From Anaerolineae bacterium (GTDB lineage: Bacteria; Chloroflexota; Anaerolineae; Aggregatilineales; Phototrophicaceae), in NCBI GenBank assembly GCA_019912965.1, contig JAIOHM010000085.1:1-64000 (forward strand): a stretch of DNA of 64,000 nucleotides. Reading direction: 5' to 3'. Both the position numbers and the translations under genes were made by a program. The notes beneath the pieces are model-generated. The model was not told where the DNA came from. It saw nothing but the letters and a program-made list of their open reading frames with translations, and made no database searches. Of the stretch, positions 32,960-42,072 are shown one piece after another (within the stretch, counting starts at the first letter, position 1; every line of letters begins with the position of its first letter).

Positions 32960-33202
32960 GCAGAATGACTCCATACAATTCCAGGCTTAGGTACTGGCCT
33001 GTTTGAGTTCAATACCTTCCCAAAATCGGGCAGGGTTATTGACTAACCATGAACTCAGTATACGGCTGCCATCCCGATTTGTTCTTTACACTTCATAAAA
33101 TTCATGCGATTTTAATGCGCTGCCAAAACCAGATTCAAACTGTACAACTTAGAAAATTTGTACTACAATAGAATTTACGTTCTTAACATCGAGGAGAGAT
33201 GC

Positions 33203-33778
33203 GTGATTGCATTAGCCTTACGCACGCCGGATGATGCCGATCAAATCCACTTGGAAGCGCGTTTTGGAGCCGTTCTGGAACAGCACTTTCGGGCGCTGCG
33301 CGAACGTATCCCTGCTGTGATCGAATGCGAGGGGGTGTTGCCCGTCACATTCTGGTTACACGAACGCGATGTGCTGGCGGGAGGTCTGCTGCCGCATTAC
33401 AGCGATGCGCTGCGGCTTGGTTTAGAGCGAGAACTCTGCCGTCCACGCTTCCCGGCGCTGGAAATGCTGGTCAACCTGAACGGGCGGTTATGGGAATCGG
33501 CGCTGCATCTGGCGCGCGACCTGGCGCAGAGCATCACGCTGGCGGCGGCGGAATGTGCCGAACATCACCTGAGGCCTGCGGATGATCTGCCCCCATCGCT
33601 GGATGAATTGCGCCACGCGCTGCGGATTGGGCCGCTCAGTGATGCCCGCGCACTGCGCTGTGCTGCCCACCAATCCGCCCGTGCACTGTCCACCGGAGCG
33701 CTGCTTGCAGCCCGCGCTTTACCCCAATCTGACGATTTGGTTAGTGTAAACCAACCCGTTCGCTTGTGCATTTATTAA
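33203..33778 (+). CDS. Hypothetical protein, Arg/Ala-rich
   Basis: About 191 residues from a GTG at 33203, chosen because GAGGAGAG lies 6 bases upstream. Helical, rich in Ala, Leu and Arg, with no signal peptide or membrane segment. Motifs such as VTFWLHERDVLAGGLLPHYS and LERELCRPRFPALEMLVNLN are not recognised. Higher GC than its surroundings. Stands before the small basic protein gene but has a separate promoter. Confidence 0.6.
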   Translation: MIALALRTPDDADQIHLEARFGAVLEQHFRALRERIPAVIECEGVLPVTFWLHERDVLAGGLLPHYSDALRLGLERELCRPRFPALEMLVNLNGRLWESALHLARDLAQSITLAAAECAEHHLRPADDLPPSLDELRHALRIGPLSDARALRCAAHQSARALSTGALLAARALPQSDDLVSVNQPVRLCIY

Positions 33779-33796
33779 ATGTATGCGAATATTCTG

Positions 33797-33824
33797 TTTA
33801 CGCTCGCGTAGAGTGTGCTAGAAT
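33797..33824 (+). promoter_or_regulatory. Promoter of the small basic protein gene
   Basis: TTTACG (33797-33802), 16 bases, TAGAAT (33819-33824). The transcript would have a ~55-base leader to the start at 33887. Confidence 0.5.
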
Positions 33825-33886
33825 GATCACACGGCACGCGAGAACTCTCACGAGGCCGATGCTCAAGCATCAGAAGGAGAATTCAA

Positions 33887-34084
33887 ATGGCTGTTGAATT
33901 TTATGATGTGAAGACCCGCAAGAAGGTGAAGATCGACGACAAGAGCGTCGAGAAAGTCAAATTCACCACCAAGAACGGCCAGGTGCGCTACGGCTTACGC
34001 GGCAAGACTGAAGATGGCCGCAACCTGACCAAGTTCGTGAGCCAGAAGGACTGGGACGCGTCCAAGTTCAAAGAAGGCAAGTAA
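33887..34084 (+). CDS. Small basic protein, 65 residues
   Basis: A strong ribosome binding site (AAGGAG) and its own promoter and terminators mark a real gene. The protein (MAVEFYDVKTRKKVKIDDKS ... KDWDASKFKEGK) has about a third charged residues with net positive charge, no Cys and no membrane segment. The alternation of strands suggests a small beta-barrel that may bind nucleic acid (inference). Codon use is strongly biased to AAG and ACC, unlike most neighbours, which hints at high expression. Confidence 0.7.
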   Translation: MAVEFYDVKTRKKVKIDDKSVEKVKFTTKNGQVRYGLRGKTEDGRNLTKFVSQKDWDASKFKEGK

Positions 34085-34101
34085 GGGTACGTAAACACAA
34101 C

Positions 34102-34152
34102 GGGGGTGGCTTAACCACCCCCACAGAAACCCGCGCCGTGATGTGCGGGTTT
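34102..34152 (+). terminator. Double hairpin terminator of the small basic protein gene
   Basis: GGGGGTGG with CCACCCCC (34102-34122) is followed by AAACCCGC with GCGGGTTT (34127-34152) and then TTGATTGT. The second is a standard intrinsic terminator. Confidence 0.75.
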
Positions 34153-34173
34153 TTGATTGTAATCGTTTCTGGT

Positions 34174-35676
34174 TTAGCCCTTGTTGAATTTCCCCGCGCC
34201 GCCGAAGATGTTCGCCCCCAGCTTGAAGCCGTGTTCCTTGATCTGATCCTCGAAGTTGGGACGGAAGCCTGTCGCTTCCAACGCGCCGCCACCCGCATGA
34301 GAATATCCCGACCCGGTTTGCCCCGGTGTCTTGTAAATAAAGATGTCCTGAAGCGTAACGCTCGACCCTTCCATACCCTGCACTTCGGTAATTTGCACAA
34401 CTTTACGGCTGCCATCTTTCAGGCGCGCCTGCTGCACAAACAAATTGACCGCGGCTGCAATCTGTTGCCGGATCACCAGCACAGGCAGATCCATACCCGC
34501 CATCAAGCACAGCGTTTCCAGACGGGCTACCGCATCGCGCGGGCTGTTGGAGTGAACGGTGGTCAGTGAACCATCATGGCCTGTGTTCATGGCCTGAAGC
34601 ATATCCAGTGCCTCGCCACCACGACACTCACCAACCACAATCCGGTCAGGGCGCATACGCAGCGAACCTTTCACCAGATCACGGATCGTCAGGCGGCCTT
34701 CGATGCCATCCCGACCGGGAAGCGGTGGTGCGGTTTCAAGGCTGACGACATGCCGCTGCGTCAACTGTAATTCGGCAGCATCTTCAATTGTCAGGATACG
34801 TTCGTCTTCCGGGATAAACGAACTCAGCACATTGAGCAGGGTAGTTTTACCCGAACCTGTACCGCCGGAAACCACAATGTTTAGGCGAGAGACGATACAG
34901 GCTTCCAAAAATTGAGAGACTTCACGCGGGAATGAGCCGAAACGGATCAGATCATCTACCGTGAGGGGTTTTTCAGGAAATTTACGGATGGTGATGGTTG
35001 TACCCTTCAGTGCTGAAGGGGGCATGACCAGATGCACGCGTGAGCCGTCCGGCAAACGGGCATCGACCATTGGGTTGGCGCGATCCAGAGTACGCTGCAA
35101 CGGGCGGACGATGCGCTGTGCCGTCCATTGAATGTGCTCCTCATCATCAAAAACAATTTCGCTCTCGCGCAGTTTGCCTTTCATTTCCGCGAAGATCATG
35201 TCGTAGCCCGTAACCATGACTTCGGAAACAGCCTTGCTTTTGACCAGCGGATCAATTGCGCCAAAGCCGAGCAAATCGTTGAGCAATGCCTCTTTAAGTT
35301 CTTCAAACTCCGGGCCAGATAACTGGACACCCGCTTTTTGAAGTATCGTTTTCAAACGCCCGATTAAAAGGGTTTCTTTTTCCATATCGCCCCGCTTCCA
35401 CTGGTCGGCCTCATCAATGGTCGCCAGCAGTTTGGTGCGGAATTGTTTACGCAGTTGGGCAACTTTCGGCGTGGTTCGCAGCTTGGGTGGAATCTGGTGT
35501 CCACTTAAAGTCGTTTCGACCTTTGGTTCTGCTTTTACAGGGGCAGCAGGCATGGCGGGCGGCGGGGCAGCAGGGGCATCATCTTCCACAAAACCTGCCT
35601 GCGCGGCTTCGGCAGCAGCACGATCTTCCGCATCGCGTTTGGCCTGTTCACTGAGTCGTTTCTGCAAAAAGGACAT
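34174..35676 (-). CDS. tadA: TadA/CpaF-type secretion ATPase
   Basis: About 500 residues from the ATG at 35676 (AAAGGGG upstream). A Pro/Ala-rich N-terminal tail is followed by the N-terminal domain (GFGAIDPLVKSKAVSEVMVT, IVRPLQRTLDRANPMVDARL) and the ATPase core: Walker A GGTGSGKTTLLN, Asp box TIEDAAELQL, Walker B PDRIVVGECRGGEALDMLQA and His box NTGHDGSLTTVHSN. It powers assembly of Tad (Flp) pili or related secretion. TadB, TadC and the prepilin peptidase are not in this window; pilin-like genes lie 9 kb away at 43317-44884 on the same strand. Confidence 0.95.
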   Translation of the reverse strand: MSFLQKRLSEQAKRDAEDRAAAEAAQAGFVEDDAPAAPPPAMPAAPVKAEPKVETTLSGHQIPPKLRTTPKVAQLRKQFRTKLLATIDEADQWKRGDMEKETLLIGRLKTILQKAGVQLSGPEFEELKEALLNDLLGFGAIDPLVKSKAVSEVMVTGYDMIFAEMKGKLRESEIVFDDEEHIQWTAQRIVRPLQRTLDRANPMVDARLPDGSRVHLVMPPSALKGTTITIRKFPEKPLTVDDLIRFGSFPREVSQFLEACIVSRLNIVVSGGTGSGKTTLLNVLSSFIPEDERILTIEDAAELQLTQRHVVSLETAPPLPGRDGIEGRLTIRDLVKGSLRMRPDRIVVGECRGGEALDMLQAMNTGHDGSLTTVHSNSPRDAVARLETLCLMAGMDLPVLVIRQQIAAAVNLFVQQARLKDGSRKVVQITEVQGMEGSSVTLQDIFIYKTPGQTGSGYSHAGGGALEATGFRPNFEDQIKEHGFKLGANIFGGAGKFNKG

Positions 35677-35743
35677 AAAATACCCCTTTACTGGCATTTA
35701 CGGACTGCACATTCTCAGTGTACGAGAAAATGTGCGAGTCAGC

Positions 35744-35768
35744 AAAAAAGATTCGGTGAGTCTTTTTT
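35744..35768 (-). terminator. Terminator after the lipoprotein gene
   Basis: AAAAAAGA (35744-35751) and TCTTTTTT (35761-35768) form a symmetric stem with terminal T-runs on either strand; it sits after the stop at 35781. Confidence 0.6.
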
Positions 35769-35780
35769 AACGTATTTCAA

Positions 35781-36470
35781 TTACGGTGAATGGGGTGGGG
35801 GCGGGAAATCCAGCGGATCAGGCAGGGTGTTCACCGCCTCCGCGTTCATCCGCACACCGTCAATGCTTAAGCTGCCCAGCAGGTGTGGCAGTGACACCCG
35901 GATGCTGTCGGCTTTGTTAGAAGGCGAACTGACGTTACAGATCACCAGTTTTCCATCCGTGTGCAGCGTTATCGCCATGAGGATAGTTACGTTACCGTTG
36001 CCATTGTTGAGCAGGTAATAAGCCGCATCGTGACCATCCCATGTGAAACCATAGGGTTCGCTGACCGAAGATTTGCCGATGTACTTGGGCATTTCGATAA
36101 TCTGTTTGAGCACCACCCAGGCGATATTATGTTCTTCACCCTCCGCTATTTCAAATTCATTCAAAGCGCGGACGAAGAAATATGCCTGCACACCCAGCAG
36201 CGTACTGCCCCATTCCATCGAGGGGATGCGTTCTGCGACTAATAGCCCTTCATCCGTCTTGCGCCATTCCCAGCCAGCGGGCACCTCAACGGATACCTCT
36301 ACACCGTTCAGGGTGGACTCGATTGTTGTGGGTTCTGCGCTGCGGGTCGGGCCGGGTGTTAAAGTCGGCGCGAGGATGGGGGTTTCACTCGCGGTCGGCG
36401 GGGACTGGCAGGCAGCGGTTATCGCCATGCACAGGAGCATGAGCAGCATCAGGGTTGTCTGTTTGAACAC
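35781..36470 (-). CDS. Lipoprotein of unknown function
   Basis: A 229-residue protein with a lipoprotein signal (MLLMLLCMAITAAC, lipobox ITAAC) and a Thr/Pro linker (TPILAPTLTPGPTRSAEPTT). The folded part (VEVSVEVPAGWEWRKTDEGL, GDAAYYLLNNGNGNV-like stretches) resembles PsbP/MOG1-type domains, which open with a similar PxGW segment; this is a weak assignment. Probably anchored at the outer face of the cytoplasmic membrane. Confidence 0.7.
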   Translation of the reverse strand: MFKQTTLMLLMLLCMAITAACQSPPTASETPILAPTLTPGPTRSAEPTTIESTLNGVEVSVEVPAGWEWRKTDEGLLVAERIPSMEWGSTLLGVQAYFFVRALNEFEIAEGEEHNIAWVVLKQIIEMPKYIGKSSVSEPYGFTWDGHDAAYYLLNNGNGNVTILMAITLHTDGKLVICNVSSPSNKADSIRVSLPHLLGSLSIDGVRMNAEAVNTLPDPLDFPPPPHSP

Positions 36471-36639
36471 CGCGCACCATCTTCAAAAACTGCATTTGTA
36501 TCACTAAACACATTCCATAATACCCCGTTGCGCTGCTTGTAATGTGAATAGACTCTAAAGACTTGCTCAGAAATAAAGGATTGTATTCAGCTTTTTACAA
36601 AAGTTGCGGAGCACCCATTTCCAAAATCACGGCTGATCT

Positions 36640-38319
36640 CTACTTTCGAAGCCGCCGGGCCACCATTCCGCCCATCCAGCGCAGTTCCTCCAGCCGGAGC
36701 AAATAGGCTAGTCCCAGAAAAACTGCCGCGCTGATGCCGCCGCTGAAAGCCACCAGCAGGATTTCATGCAGCAGAGTCGCGCTGCCCAACCAGCGTCCAA
36801 CCAATTCCAGTGTAACGAAGGCTACCGCACCCATTGCTCCAGCCGCCAATCCAGCTTTGCCAATAGTCGCTAGCAGGCGCTGACCGCCGAGGCCATTCAT
36901 CCGCCGCGCCAGCAAGTAGGCCGAAGTGAGTGCGTGCATAATGTGTTTGATGCTGTCGGCAATCATCAGACTGAATAAGCCAACACGCGGGAAGAATGCG
37001 ATAGCCGTCACCATGTAGATCACCAGACTGACAACGCCGATTAATGCCGGGGTGAGCGTATCCTGTTGGGCGTAAAAAGCATAAACCAGCAGTAAATCCA
37101 GCGCGGCGAACGGCAGGCCAATCAGATACAGCCGCAGTGCCAGCGCAGTCATGGCAGTGTCATGGGCGTTGAAGGCACCATGCTGGAAAAGCAGGGCTAC
37201 AATCGGCGCGGCCAGTACGAATAAGCCAACTGCTGCCGGGAGAATCAAAGTGACCGCCAGCCGCAAACCTAATCCGAGCGTATCTTTAAATGCCTGACTG
37301 CCTTCAACGGCAATCAGCGCTGCCTGCCGTGCCAGTGTGGGCAAAATGGCGATGCTGATGGCGGTTGCCACCAGACCCTGCGGGAATTGAATCAGGGTCG
37401 TTGCCCATGTCATGTAACCGATGCTGCCTTCGCCTGTTTGACTGGCGAGGTTGTAGCTGAAAGTGCGGATGACCAGTGTATCCATGACCAGCGAGAACAT
37501 CACCGGGGCATATAGTCGGGCAATCTGCCGCAGCGCCGGATGATTCCAGCGCAGAGTCAGATGCAAACGCGCGCCTTTCATGCCGGGGAACTGCAAGGCC
37601 ATTTGTGCCAGCGCCCCCACCAGCCAGCCAATCGCCACCACCACAATCCCCTCAACCGGGCGGGCGGCGCGCAGGCCAATCATGCCATTATTCAGGAAGA
37701 CAGGGTTTACCTGTACAGGTGGAGCGAAGACCAGCGCGATAACCACAATGCTGCCATTAAACACCGTTACGGCGAAAGCTGGCCATGTGAATTCGCGCAG
37801 TGCATAGAGTGTTCCACTCAGGACAGCGAACAAACCGAGAAAAATGAGGGCAGGGGCGGTCAATTGAAGTAAATTAGTCGCCAGCGCCAGCGTAGATTGG
37901 TCAAATCCGCTGCCCACCACCAGCACCACTTGCGGAGCCATTACCACCAGCGCCAGCACAATCAAAGCCAGCACCGCCGTCACCAGACTGCACAGCACCG
38001 AAACCAGCCGCCAGAGCGCATCACGCCCTTCTTTAGCGGCGACTTCGCTCAGAACCGGGATGAGTGCGCTGTTGACGTGTCCGCCGATCAGCAAATCAAA
38101 AATGGCTTTGGGCACGATGATGGCGACGTTGAAAGCATCCACCGCCCGCGATGCGCCAAACAGATTGGTCATCACGATTTCGCGCGCCAAACCCAATACC
38201 CGGCTGGTAATGTTGCCCAGCGCAACAACGCCCGTTGCGCGGGCTACACCTGCGTTGGTTTCTTCTTGGGTTTCGGGGGGAACAGCTTCGGATGGCAAAT
38301 CAGTTGATAGGCTGGACAT
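36640..38319 (-). CDS. murJ: Lipid II flippase MurJ
   Basis: A 559-residue polytopic protein with about 14 helices. MurJ/MviN motifs are clear: VALGNITSRVLGLAREIVMT, NLFGASRAVDAFNVA, PKAIFDLLIGGHVNSALIPV, and the C-terminal region FYAQQDTLTPALIGVVSLVI. MurJ flips the peptidoglycan precursor lipid II across the membrane. The short Glu-rich N-terminal extension before ATGVVALGN is unusual but modest. It stands alone, without other mur genes. Confidence 0.93.
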   Translation of the reverse strand: MSSLSTDLPSEAVPPETQEETNAGVARATGVVALGNITSRVLGLAREIVMTNLFGASRAVDAFNVAIIVPKAIFDLLIGGHVNSALIPVLSEVAAKEGRDALWRLVSVLCSLVTAVLALIVLALVVMAPQVVLVVGSGFDQSTLALATNLLQLTAPALIFLGLFAVLSGTLYALREFTWPAFAVTVFNGSIVVIALVFAPPVQVNPVFLNNGMIGLRAARPVEGIVVVAIGWLVGALAQMALQFPGMKGARLHLTLRWNHPALRQIARLYAPVMFSLVMDTLVIRTFSYNLASQTGEGSIGYMTWATTLIQFPQGLVATAISIAILPTLARQAALIAVEGSQAFKDTLGLGLRLAVTLILPAAVGLFVLAAPIVALLFQHGAFNAHDTAMTALALRLYLIGLPFAALDLLLVYAFYAQQDTLTPALIGVVSLVIYMVTAIAFFPRVGLFSLMIADSIKHIMHALTSAYLLARRMNGLGGQRLLATIGKAGLAAGAMGAVAFVTLELVGRWLGSATLLHEILLVAFSGGISAAVFLGLAYLLRLEELRWMGGMVARRLRK

Positions 38320-38483
38320 AGCGCCTCATTGGACTCAACAGCGCCCAAGCATAGCATAAGCCTGTCAGGTTGCCAGATGAAACCCCACCCGGAAGTCTAC
38401 TGTCGAACTACGCCTGTTTTGACATACAATCAGAAAGAGTAGTTATTTTTTCGCTGAACGCTTATTCGCAAAGGAGTCGCAGA

Positions 38484-39284
38484 ATGCGAAAATGCCTTCT
38501 CTGCTTGATTGGACTTATTGCTTTAGCCATAACGGCTTGCGGGACGGGTGGGGAAACCATTCCCGGTGCCAGTGCCCCCGGCAACCTGATCGAATGGGAT
38601 CGTAACCCAAATACCATCGTTTTTCGTGCCGATGTAACCGGTGGCAGCAGCACAGACCCATTCCTCGCAGCCAGTGAAATTCCCGCCTGCACCATTTACG
38701 GTGACAACCACGTGGTCTGGACGAACGAACTGGGTGCCTTCAATACACAAGTGTTGGAAGATCGCCTGACGGATGACCAGATGCGGACGTTCGTTAATTT
38801 TCTGGTGCTCAATCGCCAGATTTATAACTATAAAGCCCGCACCGATGTTGCCCCCGCCAGTTCCACCGCCCCGGTGGTCGAAACGCTGCTGCTGTTCGTC
38901 AATAATGTGCCGCACGAAACCGATGCTTTCTCAGGATGGGATGGACAGTATTATCAGGAGGTGGTGCAGTCCTGCCGTTCCATCAGCACAGCTCCCGCGC
39001 TGTATGTGCCCGCCGCTGCCTGGATCACGGCCAGAGTGGTGGAATACGACCCAAGCGCGACCGCCCTGCTGTGGGATGCAGCCGCCAACGGACTCGATCT
39101 GGCAGCATTGGCCGCAGAAGGCAATCCACGCTGGATAACTGACCGCAATGTGGCCGTGATCTGGAATATTTTGCGAACATCGCCCCCGAACATCCAATTC
39201 AATCAGGATAACCTCCAGTATTGGGTTTCGGTGCAAGCGCCGAACATTACCCGCGAGTCGCCGCCTGCGCCCTCCGGGAGTTAA
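38484..39284 (+). CDS. Lipoprotein of unknown function
   Basis: About 266 residues; AAGGAG precedes the ATG at 38484. Lipoprotein signal MRKCLLCLIGLIALAITACG with lipobox AITAC. The rest is soluble with FVNFLVLNRQIYNYKARTD, ETLLLFVNNVPHET and PAAAWITARVVEYDP; no family recognised. A terminator follows at 39357-39377. Confidence 0.7.
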   Translation: MRKCLLCLIGLIALAITACGTGGETIPGASAPGNLIEWDRNPNTIVFRADVTGGSSTDPFLAASEIPACTIYGDNHVVWTNELGAFNTQVLEDRLTDDQMRTFVNFLVLNRQIYNYKARTDVAPASSTAPVVETLLLFVNNVPHETDAFSGWDGQYYQEVVQSCRSISTAPALYVPAAAWITARVVEYDPSATALLWDAAANGLDLAALAAEGNPRWITDRNVAVIWNILRTSPPNIQFNQDNLQYWVSVQAPNITRESPPAPSGS

Positions 39285-39356
39285 TACCATTGACCTGAAC
39301 CCCGTCTGCGAAATGCGGGCGAGTTTGGAAATGATTGTTATCATTGGGTACATTCA

Positions 39357-39377
39357 GGGAGGGTCACAAGCCCTCCC
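39357..39377 (+). terminator. Intrinsic terminator after lipoprotein gene
   Basis: GGGAGGG (39357-39363) and CCCTCCC (39371-39377), then TTGTTTATA. Confidence 0.75.
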
Positions 39378-39404
39378 TTGTTTATACAAATCAGGAGAGC
39401 AATT

Positions 39405-40373
39405 ATGCCGCGCACCTTTGTTATTGACACCGATACAGCTTCAGATGACGCGGTGGCGTTGATTATGGCGCTGCGCTGGCCGGAGGTTGAAGTTAAAGGG
39501 ATTACGGTCGTCGCAGGAAATGTCAACCTCGATCAGGCGGTACGCAACGCGCTTTATACAGTGGAATTATGTGGCGCGGATGTACCCGTTTACCGGGGCG
39601 CAGAAAAGCCGCTGCTGCGCCACCATCAACATGCCGAATGGTTTCATGGCAAAGATGGCTTGGGTGATCAGGGGTATCCTCCGCCCAAACATGCGCCCGA
39701 AAAGCAGCACGCGGTCGATGCTTTGATCGAAATCATCCGTGCCAATCCGGGCATTGTGCTAGTGACGCTTGGGCCGCTGACCAATGTGGCCTTAGCCGTC
39801 AGCCAAGCACCGGATATTGCAGCCAATGTCAGCCGCTGCGTGGTGATGGGCGGGGCAGCCTGCACGGTCGGCAACGTGACCCCTGCTGCGGAATACAACA
39901 TCTGGGTTGACCCGGAAGCCGCGCGGATCGTCTTCCATTCAGGACTGCCGATTGAGATGGTCGGTTGGGAACTCTGCCGGGGTGATGCTAACATTCGTCA
40001 CCACGAGATTGACGAAATCAAACACATGGATACCCCGCTGGCGCACTTCGCCGTCGATTGTAATTCGACCGCGATTCAAGCCAATTTCAACCAATCCGGC
40101 GAACGCGGCATAGCGCTGCCTGACCCGGTAGCGATGGCGGTAGCACTCGACCCGGTGACGGTGGTCAATCGGATGAGCAAACATTATGTCGAGGTGGAGA
40201 CGGTCAGCGAACTGACGCGCGGCATGACCATTGTCGATGAACTTGGCGTGGTGAACGATGCCCGTAACGAGGTGATCTGGCACTCGGTCGTCAACCGTCC
40301 GCCGAATGTGAATGTGTGCTGGGAAATCAACATTCCGCGTTGGAAGGAAATGCTGTACAGCGTGTTGAAGTAG
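39405..40373 (+). CDS. Inosine-uridine-preferring nucleoside hydrolase
   Basis: About 322 residues; AGGAG precedes the ATG at 39405. It opens with the calcium-binding motif DTDTASDDAVALIMAL. Other family marks are VAGNVNLDQAVRNAL, VYRGAEKPLL, GPLTNVALAV, VVMGGAACTVGN, PAAEYNIWVDPEAARIV and ALPDPVAMAVALDP. It cleaves the N-glycosidic bond of ribonucleosides for salvage. All motifs appear intact. It is followed within 7 bases by a kinase gene, likely in one transcript. Confidence 0.93.
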   Translation: MPRTFVIDTDTASDDAVALIMALRWPEVEVKGITVVAGNVNLDQAVRNALYTVELCGADVPVYRGAEKPLLRHHQHAEWFHGKDGLGDQGYPPPKHAPEKQHAVDALIEIIRANPGIVLVTLGPLTNVALAVSQAPDIAANVSRCVVMGGAACTVGNVTPAAEYNIWVDPEAARIVFHSGLPIEMVGWELCRGDANIRHHEIDEIKHMDTPLAHFAVDCNSTAIQANFNQSGERGIALPDPVAMAVALDPVTVVNRMSKHYVEVETVSELTRGMTIVDELGVVNDARNEVIWHSVVNRPPNVNVCWEINIPRWKEMLYSVLK

Positions 40374-40379
40374 GGGTTT

Positions 40380-41159
40380 ATGGAGCGAATCGGTGCGTTT
40401 GAACCGCTGGCGCAGATTGGTGAAGGCCACATCGCCACGATTTACCGCGCACGAGATACCCGTAACCATCAGCTTGTGGCGCTCAAAGTTCTGCACCCGG
40501 ATTCGCACGTGCCAGAAGCCCGAACCTATTTTGAAAACGAAATCACTATGCTTGCCATGCTCGATCATCCGCGCATTCCGAACCTGTTTGAGCATGGTGA
40601 CTCCCCGCAGCCTTACATGGCGATGACCCTGATTGAGGGTAAAGACAGCGAAACACTGCTGGCTGAACTTCCAGCCAGTAATTTTTTGCCATCTGAACAG
40701 CTTATCCGCTGGGGGATTCAAATATGTGGAGCTTTGTCCCATGTGCACACTCATCAACCGCCGATTGCTTTCTGCGATTTGAAAGCCGCCCATCTGATGA
40801 TTGATTCCGGCGGAGATGCGTGGTTGGTGGACTTCAATCTCGCTCAAATCCTGCCGCCAGAAGGCGTTATAACGCAAAATGAACCGATGGGAACTGAGGG
40901 GTTCGCCGCGCCGGAACATCATCAGGGCAAGGTTAGCCCGCTGGTGGATGTGTACGGATTGGGCGCGACACTGCATTATCTGAGTACGCGGGTTGATCCC
41001 CGTCAAGAACGATTGTTTACTTATGCGCCGCCGCGCGCCATCAATCCTGCGCTTTCAAAAGCCTTCGCGGGTGTTATCATGAAGGCGCTGGCTTACGAAT
41101 TGGAAGATCGTTTCGAGTCAATTGACGCGATGAAAATGGCATTGGTAGATTGTTTGTAG
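40380..41159 (+). CDS. Divergent Ser/Thr protein kinase
   Basis: A 259-residue kinase domain without a membrane segment. The Gly loop (IGEGHIATIYRA), the ATP-binding Lys (VALKVLHP) and the helix-C Glu (ENEITML) are conserved. The catalytic loop is FCDLKAAHLMI, so the HRD His and Arg are replaced and the usual Asn is His. The DFG motif is DFN (LVDFNLAQ). GTEGFAAPEHHQG and DVYGLGATLHYL follow as normal. The same D-K-H/D-N changes occur in the partial kinase at 63308-64000. Activity is uncertain but a consistent variant class is likely. Confidence 0.85.
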   Translation: MERIGAFEPLAQIGEGHIATIYRARDTRNHQLVALKVLHPDSHVPEARTYFENEITMLAMLDHPRIPNLFEHGDSPQPYMAMTLIEGKDSETLLAELPASNFLPSEQLIRWGIQICGALSHVHTHQPPIAFCDLKAAHLMIDSGGDAWLVDFNLAQILPPEGVITQNEPMGTEGFAAPEHHQGKVSPLVDVYGLGATLHYLSTRVDPRQERLFTYAPPRAINPALSKAFAGVIMKALAYELEDRFESIDAMKMALVDCL

Positions 41160-41171
41160 TTGGGGGATGCA

Positions 41172-41621
41172 TTGGAATCAATAGCTGTTCCGGTCATCAT
41201 TCTATTGTTGGTCGCCTTCATGGGCTTTATCGCGTGGCGGAAGATTGTCCGCAATGAGCAAGCCTTCAGCCAGATTTACCGCGCGGTGGAAGGCGATTTG
41301 CCGGAGGATGAAGACGATTTGGGCGGGGTGATTGCCTTCGCAGGTGAACATGAATTTGAGACGGCGCGTTTTCGGCTGGAAGCGGGCGAGTACCGTTTGC
41401 GCTACTGGTTTCCTGAGCATGTAATGGTGAAGGTAGAATTATTCACTGCGGCGGGTGATGACCATGAAATCATCGCGTTGAAAAAGGGCGAGGGCGAAAC
41501 AGCCTTCACGGTCGAGGCAGCGGGGCGCTACTTCTGCTCGATTGAACCTGCCGAGGATGGCGAATGGGAAATCGAAATCAGTAAATTGGGTTTGCCTTCC
41601 GGCTACCGTCCTTCGTACTAG
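41172..41621 (+). CDS. Membrane-anchored hypothetical protein
   Basis: About 149 residues. There is no ATG; a TTG at 41172 with GGGGGA upstream is preferred (41160 TTG is the longer option). One N-terminal helix (IAVPVIILLLVAFMGFIAW) is followed by an acidic linker and a beta-rich domain (GEHEFETARFRLEAGEYRLR, GRYFCSIEPAEDGEWEIEI). It starts right at the end of the kinase gene and may be its partner. The stop overlaps that of the convergent acetyltransferase (CTAG, 41618-41621). Confidence 0.65.
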   Translation: MESIAVPVIILLLVAFMGFIAWRKIVRNEQAFSQIYRAVEGDLPEDEDDLGGVIAFAGEHEFETARFRLEAGEYRLRYWFPEHVMVKVELFTAAGDDHEIIALKKGEGETAFTVEAAGRYFCSIEPAEDGEWEIEISKLGLPSGYRPSY

Positions 41622-42067
41622 CGGGTATACCTTGACATCATAGTGCCGCCTCGTTCGATAAAACCGACGCGCTTGTAGAAATCAATGGCTTTGCGGTTTC
41701 CGGGCATCACTTCCAGATGTACAGCCTGTACACCCTGTTCACGGCACTGCATGACTACATACTCGATGGCCTGCCCCCCGATACCTTTCCCGCGATATGG
41801 CTCGTGCAGGAATAACTCGTCGATGAAACAATCGCGTCCTCCAAATTCCAGACTGTAGCCAAAGCAAATGACGATATAGCCCGCCAGTTCACCATCGGCC
41901 TCGATCAACCATGCCAGCCCAAAGGCCGGATTGGAAAGTAGTTGGCTCAAGGCGTAACTGGCTTTTGTTTCCTGAAAATCATGTCCATCATAAATGTAAT
42001 ACATCTGCATCAAGGTCAGCAGATTATCCAAATCAGATGGAACAGCCAGTCTGAATTCGAGGTTCAT
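41618..42067 (-). CDS. GNAT-family N-acetyltransferase
   Basis: A 149-residue protein with the GNAT fold: LEFRLAVPSDLDNLLTLMQM, ELAGYIVICFGYSLEFGG, the acetyl-CoA loop LHEPYRGKGIGGQAIEYVV and VMPGNRKAIDFYKRVGF. The RGKGIG loop fits Q/RxxGxG/A. Acceptor unknown. It lies 5 bases after the FGE-like gene on the same strand. Confidence 0.9.
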   Translation of the reverse strand: MNLEFRLAVPSDLDNLLTLMQMYYIYDGHDFQETKASYALSQLLSNPAFGLAWLIEADGELAGYIVICFGYSLEFGGRDCFIDELFLHEPYRGKGIGGQAIEYVVMQCREQGVQAVHLEVMPGNRKAIDFYKRVGFIERGGTMMSRYTR

Positions 42068-42072
42068 GGCTT

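Noticed and set aside
40380-41159. Aminoglycoside phosphotransferase-type resistance gene
   Set aside because: Gly loop, helix C and GTEGFAAPE activation segment are of the protein kinase type.
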